Positions 53,064 through 62,024 of a DNA stretch of 64,000 bases are shown here, piece by piece. The number at the start of each line of letters is the position of its first letter. Positions within the stretch are counted from its first letter, which is position 1. The notes beneath the pieces were generated by a model, which saw only the letters and a program-made list of their open reading frames with translations, was not told where the DNA came from and made no database searches. The stretch spans positions 62,001 to 126,000 of the forward strand of contig NZ_JEOE01000003.1 in NCBI RefSeq assembly GCF_000708885.1, in the 5' to 3' direction. The translations under genes were made by a program, and so were the position numbers. Source of the stretch: Cellulomonas sp. HZM (lineage in GTDB: Bacteria; Actinomycetota; Actinomycetes; Actinomycetales; Cellulomonadaceae).

Positions 53064-53759
53064 TCAGTGGATCTGCCTGTGGACCTGTCGGCGGGCCTCG
53101 TCGAACCGGTCGAGGACGATGTGCGCGAGCCGCGGGTCCGGCGCGAGCGGCGCCGCCACGACGTCGGCACCCGCCTCCCGGACGCGGTCGTGGAAGTAGC
53201 CCGGTGCGAGCAGGTAGGACGCGACGACCACTCGCGCCGCCCCGTCGCGTGCCGTCGCGACCGCCTGCGGAACGCGCGGCTCGGCACCCGCGCCGTAGCC
53301 GATCGTCACCGGGTTCCCGATCGCGTCGGCGAGGCCCGCGGCGACCGCCTCGACCGCGACCGCCGCGGCCGGGTCGGTCGAGCCGGCGGCGGCGAGCACG
53401 ACGGCGTCGTCGTCGGCCAGACCGACCTGGTGCAACCGGTCGACCAGGATCTCGACGAGCCGCTGGTCCGGTCCGAGGGGCGCCGCGGCGGTCGCACCGT
53501 CCCGGTCCACCGCCGCCGCGACGTCGACCCGGACGTGGAAGCCCACCGACAGGAGCAGCGGCACGACGACCGCCTGGGATCCCTCCTCGAGCACGCCGGT
53601 GACGACGTCGGCGACCTCGGGACCCTGCACGTCCACGAACGCCTCGCGGACGTCGAGGTCGGGGCGGGCTGCCCGGACGTCGTCGAGGATGGTGCGGATC
53701 GCGGCGCGTCCGACGAGGTCGTCGGTGCCGTGGGACGTGCCGACGAGGGCGACGGTCAT
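53064..53759 (-). CDS. Sirohydrochlorin chelatase / CbiX-like protein
   Basis: 231 residues, made of two CbiX-like halves. Members insert Co2+, Fe2+ or Ni2+ into sirohydrochlorin. Seen: VALVGTSHGTDD with a metal-binding His near 10, VVVPLLLSVGFHVRVD in the first half, and VVVASYLLAPGYFHDRV in the second with the partner His. No other siroheme or cobalamin genes are nearby, so the metal is uncertain. The frame extends to 53861; ATG at 53759 has GGGAG upstream. Confidence 0.85.
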   Translation of the reverse strand: MTVALVGTSHGTDDLVGRAAIRTILDDVRAARPDLDVREAFVDVQGPEVADVVTGVLEEGSQAVVVPLLLSVGFHVRVDVAAAVDRDGATAAAPLGPDQRLVEILVDRLHQVGLADDDAVVLAAAGSTDPAAAVAVEAVAAGLADAIGNPVTIGYGAGAEPRVPQAVATARDGAARVVVASYLLAPGYFHDRVREAGADVVAAPLAPDPRLAHIVLDRFDEARRQVHRQIH

Positions 53760-53890
53760 GTGATCTCCCGATGAGGTGGCGATGCCGTGCGGTTCCGAGG
53801 GGCGCAGGTCCGAGGGGTGCCATTGTGGCGGGCGGACGGCGCCCGCACACGGGACGCCCACGGCGGCGGCACCCGGCGTACCGTCGGCGC

Positions 53891-54424
53891 ATGGCCGTCG
53901 TCATCGCCCTCCTGCGCGCCGTCAACGTGTCCGGCCGGAAGGTCACCGCGGCGGGGATGCGGGCGGTCGCCGAGGGGCTCGGTTACGAGCAGGTCGCGAG
54001 TTACGTCAACAGCGGCAACCTGGTGCTCGTCACCGACGACGACGCACGAACGGTGGAGCGCCGGCTCTCGAGCGCGCTGAGCGCCGACGTGGGGTTCGAC
54101 GTGCCCGTCGTCGCTCGGACGCTGGCCGAGTGGGAGTCGATCGTCGAGCGGCTGCCTTTCCCCCGGCACGCGGACTCCGACCCCGCGCACGTCGTGCTGC
54201 ATGCCTGGGACGGACCCGTCGGCGGGACCGAGCTCGACACCACGCGCTACGGCCGCGAGGAGCTCGTCTGGGACGGGCACGAGACCTACGGCTGGTACCC
54301 CGACGGCATCGGGACGTCGAAGCTCACGGCCGCCGTGCTCACCCGCGCCAGCGGGCGCAGCGGCACCGCACGCAACTGGCGCACCGTCCTCGCGCTCGCC
54401 GAGCTCGCCCGGGAACGCGCCTGA
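53891..54424 (+). CDS. DUF1697 family protein
   Basis: 177 residues. Full DUF1697: ALLRAVNVSGRKVTAAGMRAVAEGLGYEQVASYVNSGN at the start, VVARTLAEWESIVERLPF, and the C-terminal TTARNWRTVLAL-like block (GTARNWRTVLALAELA). Function unknown. ATG at 53891 with TACCGT (53879-53884) 6 bases upstream. Divergent from the CbiX gene. Confidence 0.88.
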   Translation: MAVVIALLRAVNVSGRKVTAAGMRAVAEGLGYEQVASYVNSGNLVLVTDDDARTVERRLSSALSADVGFDVPVVARTLAEWESIVERLPFPRHADSDPAHVVLHAWDGPVGGTELDTTRYGREELVWDGHETYGWYPDGIGTSKLTAAVLTRASGRSGTARNWRTVLALAELARERA

Positions 54425-54505
54425 GCGAGCGCCGTCGGTGCCCTTCGGCGGGCCGCTGCGAGGAATGGACGCGACCGTGTCGGACCCCTTTGGTTGAATC
54501 GTCGG

Positions 54506-55522
54506 GTGCCCACACTCGAGATCGACTCCCTCGACAAGTCGTACGGCCCCACCCGAGCGCTGCGTGGCATGTCGTTCGACGTGCGTGCCGGCGAGATCTT
54601 CGGGTTCGTGGGCTCCAACGGCGCCGGCAAGTCGACGACCATGCGCATCGTGCTCGGCGTCCTCGAGGCCGACGGCGGCGAGGTCCGCTGGGACGGCTCC
54701 CCGATCGACGCGGACACCCGCCGCCGCATCGGCTACATGCCCGAGGAGCGAGGCCTCTACCCGCGGATGAAGGTCGCGGACCAGCTCGTCTACCTCGCCC
54801 GCCTGCACGGCCTGTCGGCGTCCGACGCGCGCGCCTCGATGGAGCGCTGGACGCACACGCTGGGGATCGCCGAGCGCCGCGGTGACGAGGTGCTCAAGCT
54901 GTCGCTCGGCAACCAGCAGCGCGTGCAGCTCGCGGCGGCCCTGGTGCACGAGCCCGACATCCTGGTGCTCGACGAGCCGTTCTCCGGGCTCGACCCGGTG
55001 GCGGTCGACGTCATGAGCGGGGTGCTGCGCGAGGCTGCCGACGCCGGGCGCCCCGTGGTCTTCTCGTCGCACCAGCTCGAGCTCGTGGAACGCATCAGCG
55101 ACCGCGTGGGGATCGTCAAGGCGGGCAGCATGGTCGCGGTCGGTGGCATCGACCTGCGCCGCACCGAGCACCGGCGGTGGTCGGTGGTCGGTCCGCCCGA
55201 CGACGCGTGGGTGGGCGCCGTGCCCGGTGTGCGGGTCGCGACGCCTGTGTCCACGGCTACGTCCGCTCCGACGTCCACCCCGACGTCCATCCCGACGTCC
55301 ACGGCCAGCGGGAGGCCCGCGCCCGTCGTGGTCGACGAGCTGCCGGGAGCCGCGCCCGACGTCGACCAGGCCCTGCTGCGCGCCGCCCTCGCCACCGGCC
55401 CCGTGCACGAGTTCTCGCTCGTCCGGCCCTCGCTCGCCGAGCTGTACCGCGACGTCGTCGCGTCGGACGACCCCGTGCAGGTCGACGACGCCGTGCAGGC
55501 AGACAAGGAGGCCCACGCATGA
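54506..55522 (+). CDS. ABC-2 exporter ATP-binding protein (NatA-like)
   Basis: 338 residues. Seen: Walker A GSNGAGKST, LSLGNQQRVQLAAAL signature variant, Walker B ILVLDEPFSGLDP, and H-loop SSHQLELVE. The C-terminal part carries a Thr/Pro/Ser stretch made by three 12-bp repeats (55268-55303). GTG at 54506 is preferred over TTG at 54494; TTGAAT lies 6 bases before it. Overlaps the permease gene by ATGA. Substrate unknown; homologues export Na+ or drugs. Confidence 0.9.
   Translation: MPTLEIDSLDKSYGPTRALRGMSFDVRAGEIFGFVGSNGAGKSTTMRIVLGVLEADGGEVRWDGSPIDADTRRRIGYMPEERGLYPRMKVADQLVYLARLHGLSASDARASMERWTHTLGIAERRGDEVLKLSLGNQQRVQLAAALVHEPDILVLDEPFSGLDPVAVDVMSGVLREAADAGRPVVFSSHQLELVERISDRVGIVKAGSMVAVGGIDLRRTEHRRWSVVGPPDDAWVGAVPGVRVATPVSTATSAPTSTPTSIPTSTASGRPAPVVVDELPGAAPDVDQALLRAALATGPVHEFSLVRPSLAELYRDVVASDDPVQVDDAVQADKEAHA
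55268..55303 (+). repeat. 12-bp tandem repeat in ABC ATPase gene
   Basis: Three units CCGACGTCCACC, CCGACGTCCATC, CCGACGTCCACG, encoding repeated PTST/PTSI in the C-terminal linker. Confidence 0.9.
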
Positions 55523-56721
55523 GCGCGCGCGCACTTCCCGCCGGGCAGGCCATCCGGCTCGTCGCCGGACGTGAGATCAGCACGCGGGTGAGGTCCAAGG
55601 GGTTCCTGTGGGTCACCGCGGCGTTCGTGGCGGTCATCGTGCTGGGCGGGCTCGTGCTCAAGCTCACGAGCTCGACGAGCAGCCCGTCGACGGTCGGCCT
55701 CACCGGCTCGGCCGCGGGCAGCGGTGCCCAGGTCGTCGCGGCCGCGAAGGCCGTCGGCGTCGACGTCACCACCAAGGACGTCGCCGACGAGGCGACCGGA
55801 CGCGAGCAGCTCGAGCACGGCGACCTGGACGCGCTCGTGACCTCGACCGACCCCAGGCTCACGGTCGTCGTCCACTCCAAGGTCGACGACGACGTCAGCG
55901 CGGTCTTCGGCTCGCTCGCGCAGCAGCTCGAGCTGTCGAGAGCGATCACCGAGCTCGGCGGCGACCCCTCCGCGGTCGCGCAGCAGGTCGCCACGGCGAG
56001 CCCGGACATCGTGGTGATCTCGCCCGAGCCGAAGCGCGACGGCGGCCAGATCGTCGCCGGCATCGCGGTCGGGATCCTGCTGTTCATCTCGCTCATGAAC
56101 GCCGGCCAGCTCGTGGCGCAGGGAGTCGTCGAGGAGAAGACCAGCCGTGTCGTCGAGCTCCTCCTCGCGACGCTGCGACCGTGGCAGCTCATGGCGGGCA
56201 AGGTGCTCGGGATCGGTGCGGTCGGGCTGCTGCAGCTCGTCGTCGTGGTCGGCGCAGCCGCGATCACCGCGCTGAGCATCGGTGTGCTCGACACGTCGTC
56301 CCTCGACATCGGTGCCGTCGCCGTGTGGGCGCTGGTGTGGTTCGTGCTCGGGTTCCTGACGTTCTCCCTGCTGCTCGCGGGCCTCGCCTCGCTGGTGTCC
56401 CGGCAGGAGGACATCGGCTCGGTGACCGGGCCTGTCATCACGGCGATGGTGGTGCCCTACGTCGTCGGGATCAGCATCGCGCCGTACGCGCCCGACAACC
56501 CCGTCGTGCGCGTGCTGTCGATCGTGCCGTTCGCGTCCCCGTTCGTCATGCCGATCCGGCAGGCCCTCGGCGCGGCCGAGCCGTGGGAGGTGGCGCTCTC
56601 GCTCGGCCTCGCGGTCGCGGTCATCCCGCTCCTCGTGTGGCTCGCGGGCCGGATCTACTCGAACGCCGTCATGCGCGTCGGAGGGCGCGTCAAGCTCTCG
56701 GACGCGCTGTCGCGGTCCTGA
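55519..56721 (+). CDS. ABC-2 exporter permease (NatB-like)
   Basis: 400 residues. One N-terminal helix (about 29-48), an extracytoplasmic domain of ~130 residues, then five or six helices. Seen: VEEKTSRVVELLLATLRPWQLMAGKVLG, the signature of the NatB/YhaP group, and SRQEDIGSVTGPV. ATG at 55519 overlaps the ATPase stop. Forms the membrane part of the exporter. Confidence 0.9.
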   Translation: MSARALPAGQAIRLVAGREISTRVRSKGFLWVTAAFVAVIVLGGLVLKLTSSTSSPSTVGLTGSAAGSGAQVVAAAKAVGVDVTTKDVADEATGREQLEHGDLDALVTSTDPRLTVVVHSKVDDDVSAVFGSLAQQLELSRAITELGGDPSAVAQQVATASPDIVVISPEPKRDGGQIVAGIAVGILLFISLMNAGQLVAQGVVEEKTSRVVELLLATLRPWQLMAGKVLGIGAVGLLQLVVVVGAAAITALSIGVLDTSSLDIGAVAVWALVWFVLGFLTFSLLLAGLASLVSRQEDIGSVTGPVITAMVVPYVVGISIAPYAPDNPVVRVLSIVPFASPFVMPIRQALGAAEPWEVALSLGLAVAVIPLLVWLAGRIYSNAVMRVGGRVKLSDALSRS

Positions 56722-56820
56722 CCACCACCGATCTCGCCGCTCGGCGGGGCGGGAACCCGCCTCGGACGGCGTCGCCGGGGACCAGGCTGCGGCCCGTCCG
56801 TCGCGGTCTAGGTTGAGTCC

Positions 56821-57267
56821 ATGACGACCCTGTTCACGCGCATCATCGACGGCGAGATCCCCGGACGGTTCGTCTGGGCCGACGACACCGCCGTGGCGTT
56901 CACGACGATCGCGCCGATCACCTCCGGGCACACGCTCGTCGTGCCGCGCGCGGAGATCGACCAGCTGACCGATGCGCCCGACGACGTGCTCACGCACGTC
57001 ACCCTCGTGGCCCGCACGATCGGACGCGCGCTCAAGTCCGCCTGGGACGCCCCGCGCGCCGCCCTTCTCGTCGCCGGCTTCGAGATCCCGCACCTGCACC
57101 TGCACGTCCTCGCGGCATGGGACGAGGCGAGCCTGACGTTCGCGAACGCGCGCACCGACGTCCCCGGCGCCGAGCTCGACGCCGCCGCCGAGAGGTTGCG
57201 CACGGAGCTCCGCGCCGCGGGGCACGGCGCGCACGTCCCGCGGGAGCTGACGTCGCCGGACCTGTGA
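56821..57267 (+). CDS. HIT-family nucleotide hydrolase
   Basis: 148 residues. Histidine triad HLHLHVL near residue 99 and N-terminal FTRIIDGEIPGRFVWADDTAVAFTTI typical of the Hint branch, which cleaves AMP-linked compounds such as adenosine phosphoramidates. Also GHTLVVPRAEIDQL. ATG at 56821 with TAGGTT (56809-56814) 6 bases upstream. Followed after 10 bases by the molybdoenzyme gene, perhaps co-transcribed. Confidence 0.93.
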   Translation: MTTLFTRIIDGEIPGRFVWADDTAVAFTTIAPITSGHTLVVPRAEIDQLTDAPDDVLTHVTLVARTIGRALKSAWDAPRAALLVAGFEIPHLHLHVLAAWDEASLTFANARTDVPGAELDAAAERLRTELRAAGHGAHVPRELTSPDL

Positions 57268-57277
57268 GGGAGATGCG

Positions 57278-58807
57278 ATGACGGCTCGACGCGTGCGCGC
57301 CGCGGCCGCGGGACTGGTCGCGGGCCTCGTCACGGTCGGCGTGGGCTCGGTCGTCGCGCTGTTCACCGGGGCGGGGTCCTCGCCGCTCGTCGCGGTCGGC
57401 GGGGCGTTCGTCGACGCGACCCCGGCGTGGCTCAAGGAGTTCGCCACCTCGACCTTCGGGACCGACGACAAGCTGGTGCTGCAGCTCGGCGAGGTCGCCG
57501 TCCTCGCGGGGCTCGCGGCACTCGCGGGGTTGCTCGCCGCGTGGCGCTGGGGTGCGGGGGCGACCCTCGTCGTCGCGCTCGCCGCCGTCGGGGGCCTCGC
57601 GGCCATGTCGCGACCCGACGCCGGGACGCTCGCGGCGGTTCCCAGCGTCGCCGGCGGTGTCGCCGGGCTGGTCGCGCTCCGGCTCCTCGTCGACCGGCTC
57701 CCGGGCGCGTCCCACGGTCCCGACGCGCGCGGCCCGGCGCTCGAGCGGCGCCGCTTCCTGCAGGCTGCGACCGTGGCCGCGGCGGCCGGCCTCGTGCTGC
57801 TCGTCGTCGGCCGGACCGTCGGCGCGGGAGCCCGCGCCGTGCGCACGGCACGCGACGCGCTGCGCCTCCCGCAGCCCTCCACGTCCGCGGCACCGGTCCC
57901 GGCCGGTGTGCAGGTGCAGGCGGCGGGCATGGAGCCGTGGGCGACGCCGCCCGCCGACTTCTACCGCATCGACACGGCGCTCGTCGTCCCGCAGGTGGAC
58001 CCGGCGACGTGGTCGCTGCGTGTCCACGGCCTGGTCGACCACGAGGTCACCCTGACCTGGGACCAGCTGCTCGCCGAGGACCTCGTCGAGGCGTGGGTGA
58101 CGCTCGCGTGCGTGTCCAACCCGGTAGGCGGCGACCTCGTGGGCAACCAGCGGTGGCTCGGCCTCCCGATCCGGACGTTGCTCGAGCGCGCCGGCCCGCA
58201 CCGGGACGCCGACATGGTCCTGTCGCGCAGCGCCGACGGCTTCACGGCGTCCACCCCGCTGGACGTGCTGTCCGACGGCCGCGACGCGCTCCTCGCGATC
58301 GGCATGGACGGCGCACCGCTCCCGCTCGAGCACGGGTTCCCGGTGCGGATGGTCGTGCCCGGCCTGTACGGGTACGTCTCGGCGACCAAGTGGGTCGTCG
58401 ACCTCGAGGTGACCCGGTTCGCCGACGCGAGCGCGTACTGGACCGACCGGGGCTGGTCGCCCCGAGGGCCGGTGAAGACCCAGTCGCGGATCTCCGTGCC
58501 GCGCGGCGGGGCCGACGTCCCCGCCGGCGACGTCGTCGTGGCCGGCACGGCGTGGGCGCAGCACCGCGGCGTGACGCGCGTGCAGGTGCGCGTCGACGAC
58601 GGCGCGTGGGCCGACGCCACGCTCGCCGACTCCGGAGGGATCGACTCGTGGCGCCAGTGGAGGTGGACCTGGCCGGCCGCGAGCGCGGGCAAGCACCAGC
58701 TGTTCGTGCGGGCGTTCGACCCCGACGGGCCGCAGTCCGGCGCGCGGGTGGACGTGATCCCCGACGGCGCCGAGGGCTACGACACGGTCGACGTCCACGT
58801 GCACTGA
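57278..58807 (+). CDS. Membrane-bound molybdopterin oxidoreductase, sulfite-oxidase family
   Basis: 509 residues. Four hydrophobic helices in the first ~140 residues, a fifth after RRRFLQAATVAAAAGLVLLVVG (about 151-172), then the sulfite-oxidase fold: FYRIDTALVVPQVDPATWSLRVHGLV, TLACVSNPVGGDLVGN with the Mo-coordinating Cys near 277, and GYVSATKWVVDLEVTRF. A C-terminal Mo-co dimerisation-like domain follows (AGTAWAQHRGVTRVQVRVDDGAWADA). The RRRFLQ sequence resembles a twin-arginine motif but is internal. Substrate unknown. It converges on modC, 17 bases away. Confidence 0.9.
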   Translation: MTARRVRAAAAGLVAGLVTVGVGSVVALFTGAGSSPLVAVGGAFVDATPAWLKEFATSTFGTDDKLVLQLGEVAVLAGLAALAGLLAAWRWGAGATLVVALAAVGGLAAMSRPDAGTLAAVPSVAGGVAGLVALRLLVDRLPGASHGPDARGPALERRRFLQAATVAAAAGLVLLVVGRTVGAGARAVRTARDALRLPQPSTSAAPVPAGVQVQAAGMEPWATPPADFYRIDTALVVPQVDPATWSLRVHGLVDHEVTLTWDQLLAEDLVEAWVTLACVSNPVGGDLVGNQRWLGLPIRTLLERAGPHRDADMVLSRSADGFTASTPLDVLSDGRDALLAIGMDGAPLPLEHGFPVRMVVPGLYGYVSATKWVVDLEVTRFADASAYWTDRGWSPRGPVKTQSRISVPRGGADVPAGDVVVAGTAWAQHRGVTRVQVRVDDGAWADATLADSGGIDSWRQWRWTWPAASAGKHQLFVRAFDPDGPQSGARVDVIPDGAEGYDTVDVHVH

Positions 58808-58824
58808 GGCGTGCAGGCGACCGT

Positions 58825-59955
58825 TCAGTCCGAGCGACGGACCCGTGCGTCCTGCGGTCTCAGGCGGAGTCGCACCCGGTCGCCGACGAGCGGGCGAAGC
58901 ACGGCCGCGCGCCCGGCGTCGAGATCGACGAGCACGTCCCCCGACGTCCGCAGCCGCGCGCCGCCCACGCCCGCCTCGACGTCCACGACATGGGCGAGCC
59001 AGGTGTGGTCGACGTCGTCGAGCGGCACGACCTCGACCGCCGCGGGCGGGAAGGTGAGCCGCACCCGGGCACCGGTCTCGACGTCCGCGGTGAGCGGGAT
59101 CCGGGGCCCGTCGTCGACGACGAGCGTCCCGCCCGAGCCGGGTGGTCGCTCGAACGTCCCCACGACGAGGTTGGTGCCGGCGAGGGCCGCCGTGAACGCG
59201 TGCCGGGGGTCGGTGAGCACGTCGCGCGGCACCCCCTGCTCGACGACGGCACCGTCGTGCAGCACGACGACCCGGTCCCCCATGGTCAGGACGTCGACGA
59301 CGTCGTGCGTCACGACGACCGCCGCCGTCCCGGTGGCGAGCACCTGCGCCCGCACGAGCTCGCGCACGGCCGAAGCGGTCCGGACGTCGACCTGGGCGAA
59401 CGGCTCGTCGAGCAGCAGCACGTCCGGTTCCGCCGCGAGCGCGCGCGCGAGCGCGACCCGCTGCCGCTGCCCGCCGGACAGCTCGTGCGGACGGCGGCTC
59501 CCGAACCCGGTGAGCCCGACGCGTGCCAGCCACTCGTCGGCCGCGGCACGTGCCCGCGCGGCGTGCACCCCTGCAGCTCGAGGACCGAACGCCACGTTCT
59601 CCCTGACGTCGAGGTGCGGGAACACGAGCGGGTCCTGGCCGAGGAACCCGATGCGCCGCTGCGCGGGCGGGACCAGGACCCGGTCGCCGGTGAGGACCCG
59701 GTCGCCCACGCGCACGGTGCCCTCGTCCGGGCGCACGAGTCCCGCGACGGCGTGCAGCAGGGTCGACTTGCCCGCGCCGTTGGCGCCGACGACGACCACG
59801 ATCTCCCCCGGGACGGCGCGTACCGTCGCGTCGAGCGTGAACCCGGCGCGTCGCACGACGACGCGGGCGTCGAGCGTCCGCCGCGCCACCTCGTCCGTGA
59901 GGTCCGGTCCCCGCCCGGACGGCGGTCCCTGCACCGCCCGTCCGCCGGGAGTCAC
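58825..59955 (-). CDS. modC: Molybdate ABC transporter ATP-binding protein
   Basis: 376 residues. ATPase domain: Walker A VGANGAGKST, LSGGQRQRVALARAL, LLLDEPFAQVD, VVTHDVVDV. About 110 C-terminal residues carry the TOBE-type regulatory part (AALAGTNLVVGTFE; RLRPQDARV). GTG at 59955 overlaps the modB stop (GTGA). Energises molybdate uptake with ModAB. Tungstate cannot be excluded. Confidence 0.9.
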   Translation of the reverse strand: MTPGGRAVQGPPSGRGPDLTDEVARRTLDARVVVRRAGFTLDATVRAVPGEIVVVVGANGAGKSTLLHAVAGLVRPDEGTVRVGDRVLTGDRVLVPPAQRRIGFLGQDPLVFPHLDVRENVAFGPRAAGVHAARARAAADEWLARVGLTGFGSRRPHELSGGQRQRVALARALAAEPDVLLLDEPFAQVDVRTASAVRELVRAQVLATGTAAVVVTHDVVDVLTMGDRVVVLHDGAVVEQGVPRDVLTDPRHAFTAALAGTNLVVGTFERPPGSGGTLVVDDGPRIPLTADVETGARVRLTFPPAAVEVVPLDDVDHTWLAHVVDVEAGVGGARLRTSGDVLVDLDAGRAAVLRPLVGDRVRLRLRPQDARVRRSD

Positions 59956-60770
59956 GCGGCACGCCCCGGGCGCCAGGCGCGTGCGACGAGCAGCACGGCC
60001 GCCGCGGTCGCCACCAGGAGGAGCGACAGCGCGACGGCGGATCCCTGCGTGACGCCGGCGCCGTTGAAGGCCGAGTAGATCGCGAGCGGCATCGTCTGCG
60101 TGACGCCCGGGGTGTTGCCCGCGAACAGCGCGGTCGCGCCGAACTCTCCGAGCGCCCGGGCGAAGCACAGCACCGTGGCCGCGGTCAGCCCGGGGGCGAC
60201 GATGGGCAGCGTGATGCGGCGCAGGACCGTCCACCGCCCGGCACCGAGGGTCGCGGCCACGGTCTCGTAGCGGTGCCCCGAGGTGCGCAGCGCACCCTCG
60301 ACGCCGAGCACGAGGAACGGCATCGCGACGAACACCTGGGCGATCACGACCGCGGCGGTCGTGAACGGCAGCCGGATCCCGAACCAGGCGTCGAGAGACG
60401 CACCGACGAGCCCGCGGCGACCCAGCAGGTACAGCAGCGCGATGCCGCCGACGGTGGGAGGCAGCACGAGCGGCAGCGTGACCAGCGCGCGCAGCACGTC
60501 GGCGCCTCGCCCGCGGGCCCGCGCGAGCAGCACGGCGAGCGGCACGCCCAGCACCAGGCAGATCGCGGTCGCGGACAGGGACGTCGTCAACGAGAGCGTG
60601 AGCGCGCGGATCGCCGCGGGCGAGCTCACGTCCTGCGGGAGCGATGACCAGTCGGCGCGCACGACGAGCGCGACGACCGGCAGCACGAGCAGCCCGACCG
60701 CCAGCGCCGCAGGCAGCACGAGCAGCCGGGGCGCGCCCACGCCCCGGCTCGCTCCTGGGTCCGCGGTCAT
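59952..60770 (-). CDS. modB: Molybdate ABC transporter permease
   Basis: 272 residues, five or six helices (CysTW family). Seen: TLSLTTSLSATAICLVLGVPLAVLLARA, LVTLPLVLPPTVGGIALLYLLG, typical of ModB, and the EAA-like loop ETVAATLGAGRWTVLRRITLP, GEFGATALFAGNTPG. ATG at 60770 lies 13 bases after the modA stop. Confidence 0.93.
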   Translation of the reverse strand: MTADPGASRGVGAPRLLVLPAALAVGLLVLPVVALVVRADWSSLPQDVSSPAAIRALTLSLTTSLSATAICLVLGVPLAVLLARARGRGADVLRALVTLPLVLPPTVGGIALLYLLGRRGLVGASLDAWFGIRLPFTTAAVVIAQVFVAMPFLVLGVEGALRTSGHRYETVAATLGAGRWTVLRRITLPIVAPGLTAATVLCFARALGEFGATALFAGNTPGVTQTMPLAIYSAFNGAGVTQGSAVALSLLLVATAAAVLLVARAWRPGRAA

Positions 60771-60783
60771 CCGCGTGGGGTCG

Positions 60784-61620
60784 TCACGGGGTGGTGAAGC
60801 CCTTGTCCGTGAGCACCTTCTGCCCCTCGTCGGACAGGACGAGGTCGACGAAAGCCTGCGCGGCCGCCTGCTCGTGCCCGTCGGCGCGCGCCTCGTCGGA
60901 CAGGACGGCGATCGGGTACTTGTTGACGACGGTGGCCGCCTCGGCGAAGTCCACGCCCTCGACGTCGTCACCCGCGCGCAGCACGTCGGTGCGGTAGACG
61001 AGGCCCGCATCGGCCTCGCCCGCGGTGACCTTGGTCAGCACCGCTGTGACGTTCTGCTCCTCGCTCGCGGGGGTGAGGTCCACGTCCGCGGCGGCGAGCA
61101 CCTGCTGGGAGGCGGACCCGCACGGGACCTCGGGAGCGCAGAGCACGACGATGCCGCCGTCGTCGGCCACCTTCGCCAGGTCGGCGAGCGACGTGATGTG
61201 CTTCGGGTTCCCCGGTGCGACGACGATCTGCAGGGTGTTCGTCGTGAAGATCGTCGGGGCGGCCGCCGTGAGGCCGGCGTCGACGACGGGCTTCATGTTC
61301 TTCTCGTCGGCCGAGGCGAACACGTCCGCGTTGCCGCCCTGGACGATCTGGGTCGCCAACGTCGACGACCCGTCGTAGGTGACGGGGTTGACGTGGACGC
61401 CCGGGTTGTCGGCGGCGAAGGTGGTGACGAGCTCGTCGAACGCCGGCTGCAACGACGCCGCCGCGAAGACCGTGAGGTCGCCGGTGAGCGCGTCGCCGGT
61501 GGCCGTGGGCGCCTGCGACGGCCCGGTCGACGCGTCGTCGGACGACGAGCAGGCGGCCAGTGCGAGCACCGCCGCGAGCGCGAGGGCTGCGGACGCGCGC
61601 GTCCTGGTCGTTCGGGTCAT
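60784..61620 (-). CDS. modA: Molybdate-binding lipoprotein
   Basis: 278 residues. Lipobox LALAACSS, short Ser/Thr tether, then a ModA domain: LTVFAAASLQPAFDEL, YDGSSTLATQIVQGGNADVFASAD with oxyanion-binding Ser, LVYRTDVLRAG and a C-terminal YPIAVLSDEARADGHEQAAAQAF. ATG at 61620 overlaps the stop of the HTH-TOBE gene (ATGA). Confidence 0.93.
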   Translation of the reverse strand: MTRTTRTRASAALALAAVLALAACSSSDDASTGPSQAPTATGDALTGDLTVFAAASLQPAFDELVTTFAADNPGVHVNPVTYDGSSTLATQIVQGGNADVFASADEKNMKPVVDAGLTAAAPTIFTTNTLQIVVAPGNPKHITSLADLAKVADDGGIVVLCAPEVPCGSASQQVLAAADVDLTPASEEQNVTAVLTKVTAGEADAGLVYRTDVLRAGDDVEGVDFAEAATVVNKYPIAVLSDEARADGHEQAAAQAFVDLVLSDEGQKVLTDKGFTTP

Positions 61621-62024
61621 CGGGATCCTCCTGTTGTCTCGACGACGACGGTCGTCGCCTTCACCACGGCCACGGCACGCGACCCCACCTCCAGGCCCAG
61701 CTCGCGCACGGCCTCGCTCGACATGAGCGAGACCACGCGGAACGGGCCGCACTGCAGCTCGACCTGCGCCATCACCGTGTCGGTCGTGATGGCGGTGACG
61801 AGGCCGACGAACCGGTTGCGGGCGGACGTGCGGCCCGCGTCGGGGTCGTCGGGTGTGCGGGCTCGTTCGACCGCCAGCGCTGCCAGGTCCGGTCCGTCGA
61901 CGACCGTGCGGCCGCCCTCGTCCGCGGTGCGCGCGGCGAGCGTGCCCGCGTCGATCCAGCGCCGCACGGTGTCGTCGCTCACGCCGAGCAGCGTGGCCGC
62001 CTCGTTGATCCGGAAGTGCGTCAC
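61617..62024 (-). CDS. HTH-TOBE molybdenum-binding regulator
   Basis: 135 residues. N-terminal MerR/excisionase-like helix-turn-helix (FRINEAATLLGVSDDTVRRWIDAGTL), then a single TOBE/Mop domain (RNRFVGLVTAITTDTVMAQVELQ, VVSLMSSEAVRELGLEVG, AVAVVKATTVVVE) that should bind molybdate. Likely senses molybdate and controls the mod operon, or stores the metal. Leads the operon; GTG at 62024 with TAGGCT (62032-62037, minus strand) 7 bases upstream. Confidence 0.9.
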   Translation of the reverse strand: MTHFRINEAATLLGVSDDTVRRWIDAGTLAARTADEGGRTVVDGPDLAALAVERARTPDDPDAGRTSARNRFVGLVTAITTDTVMAQVELQCGPFRVVSLMSSEAVRELGLEVGSRAVAVVKATTVVVETTGGSR

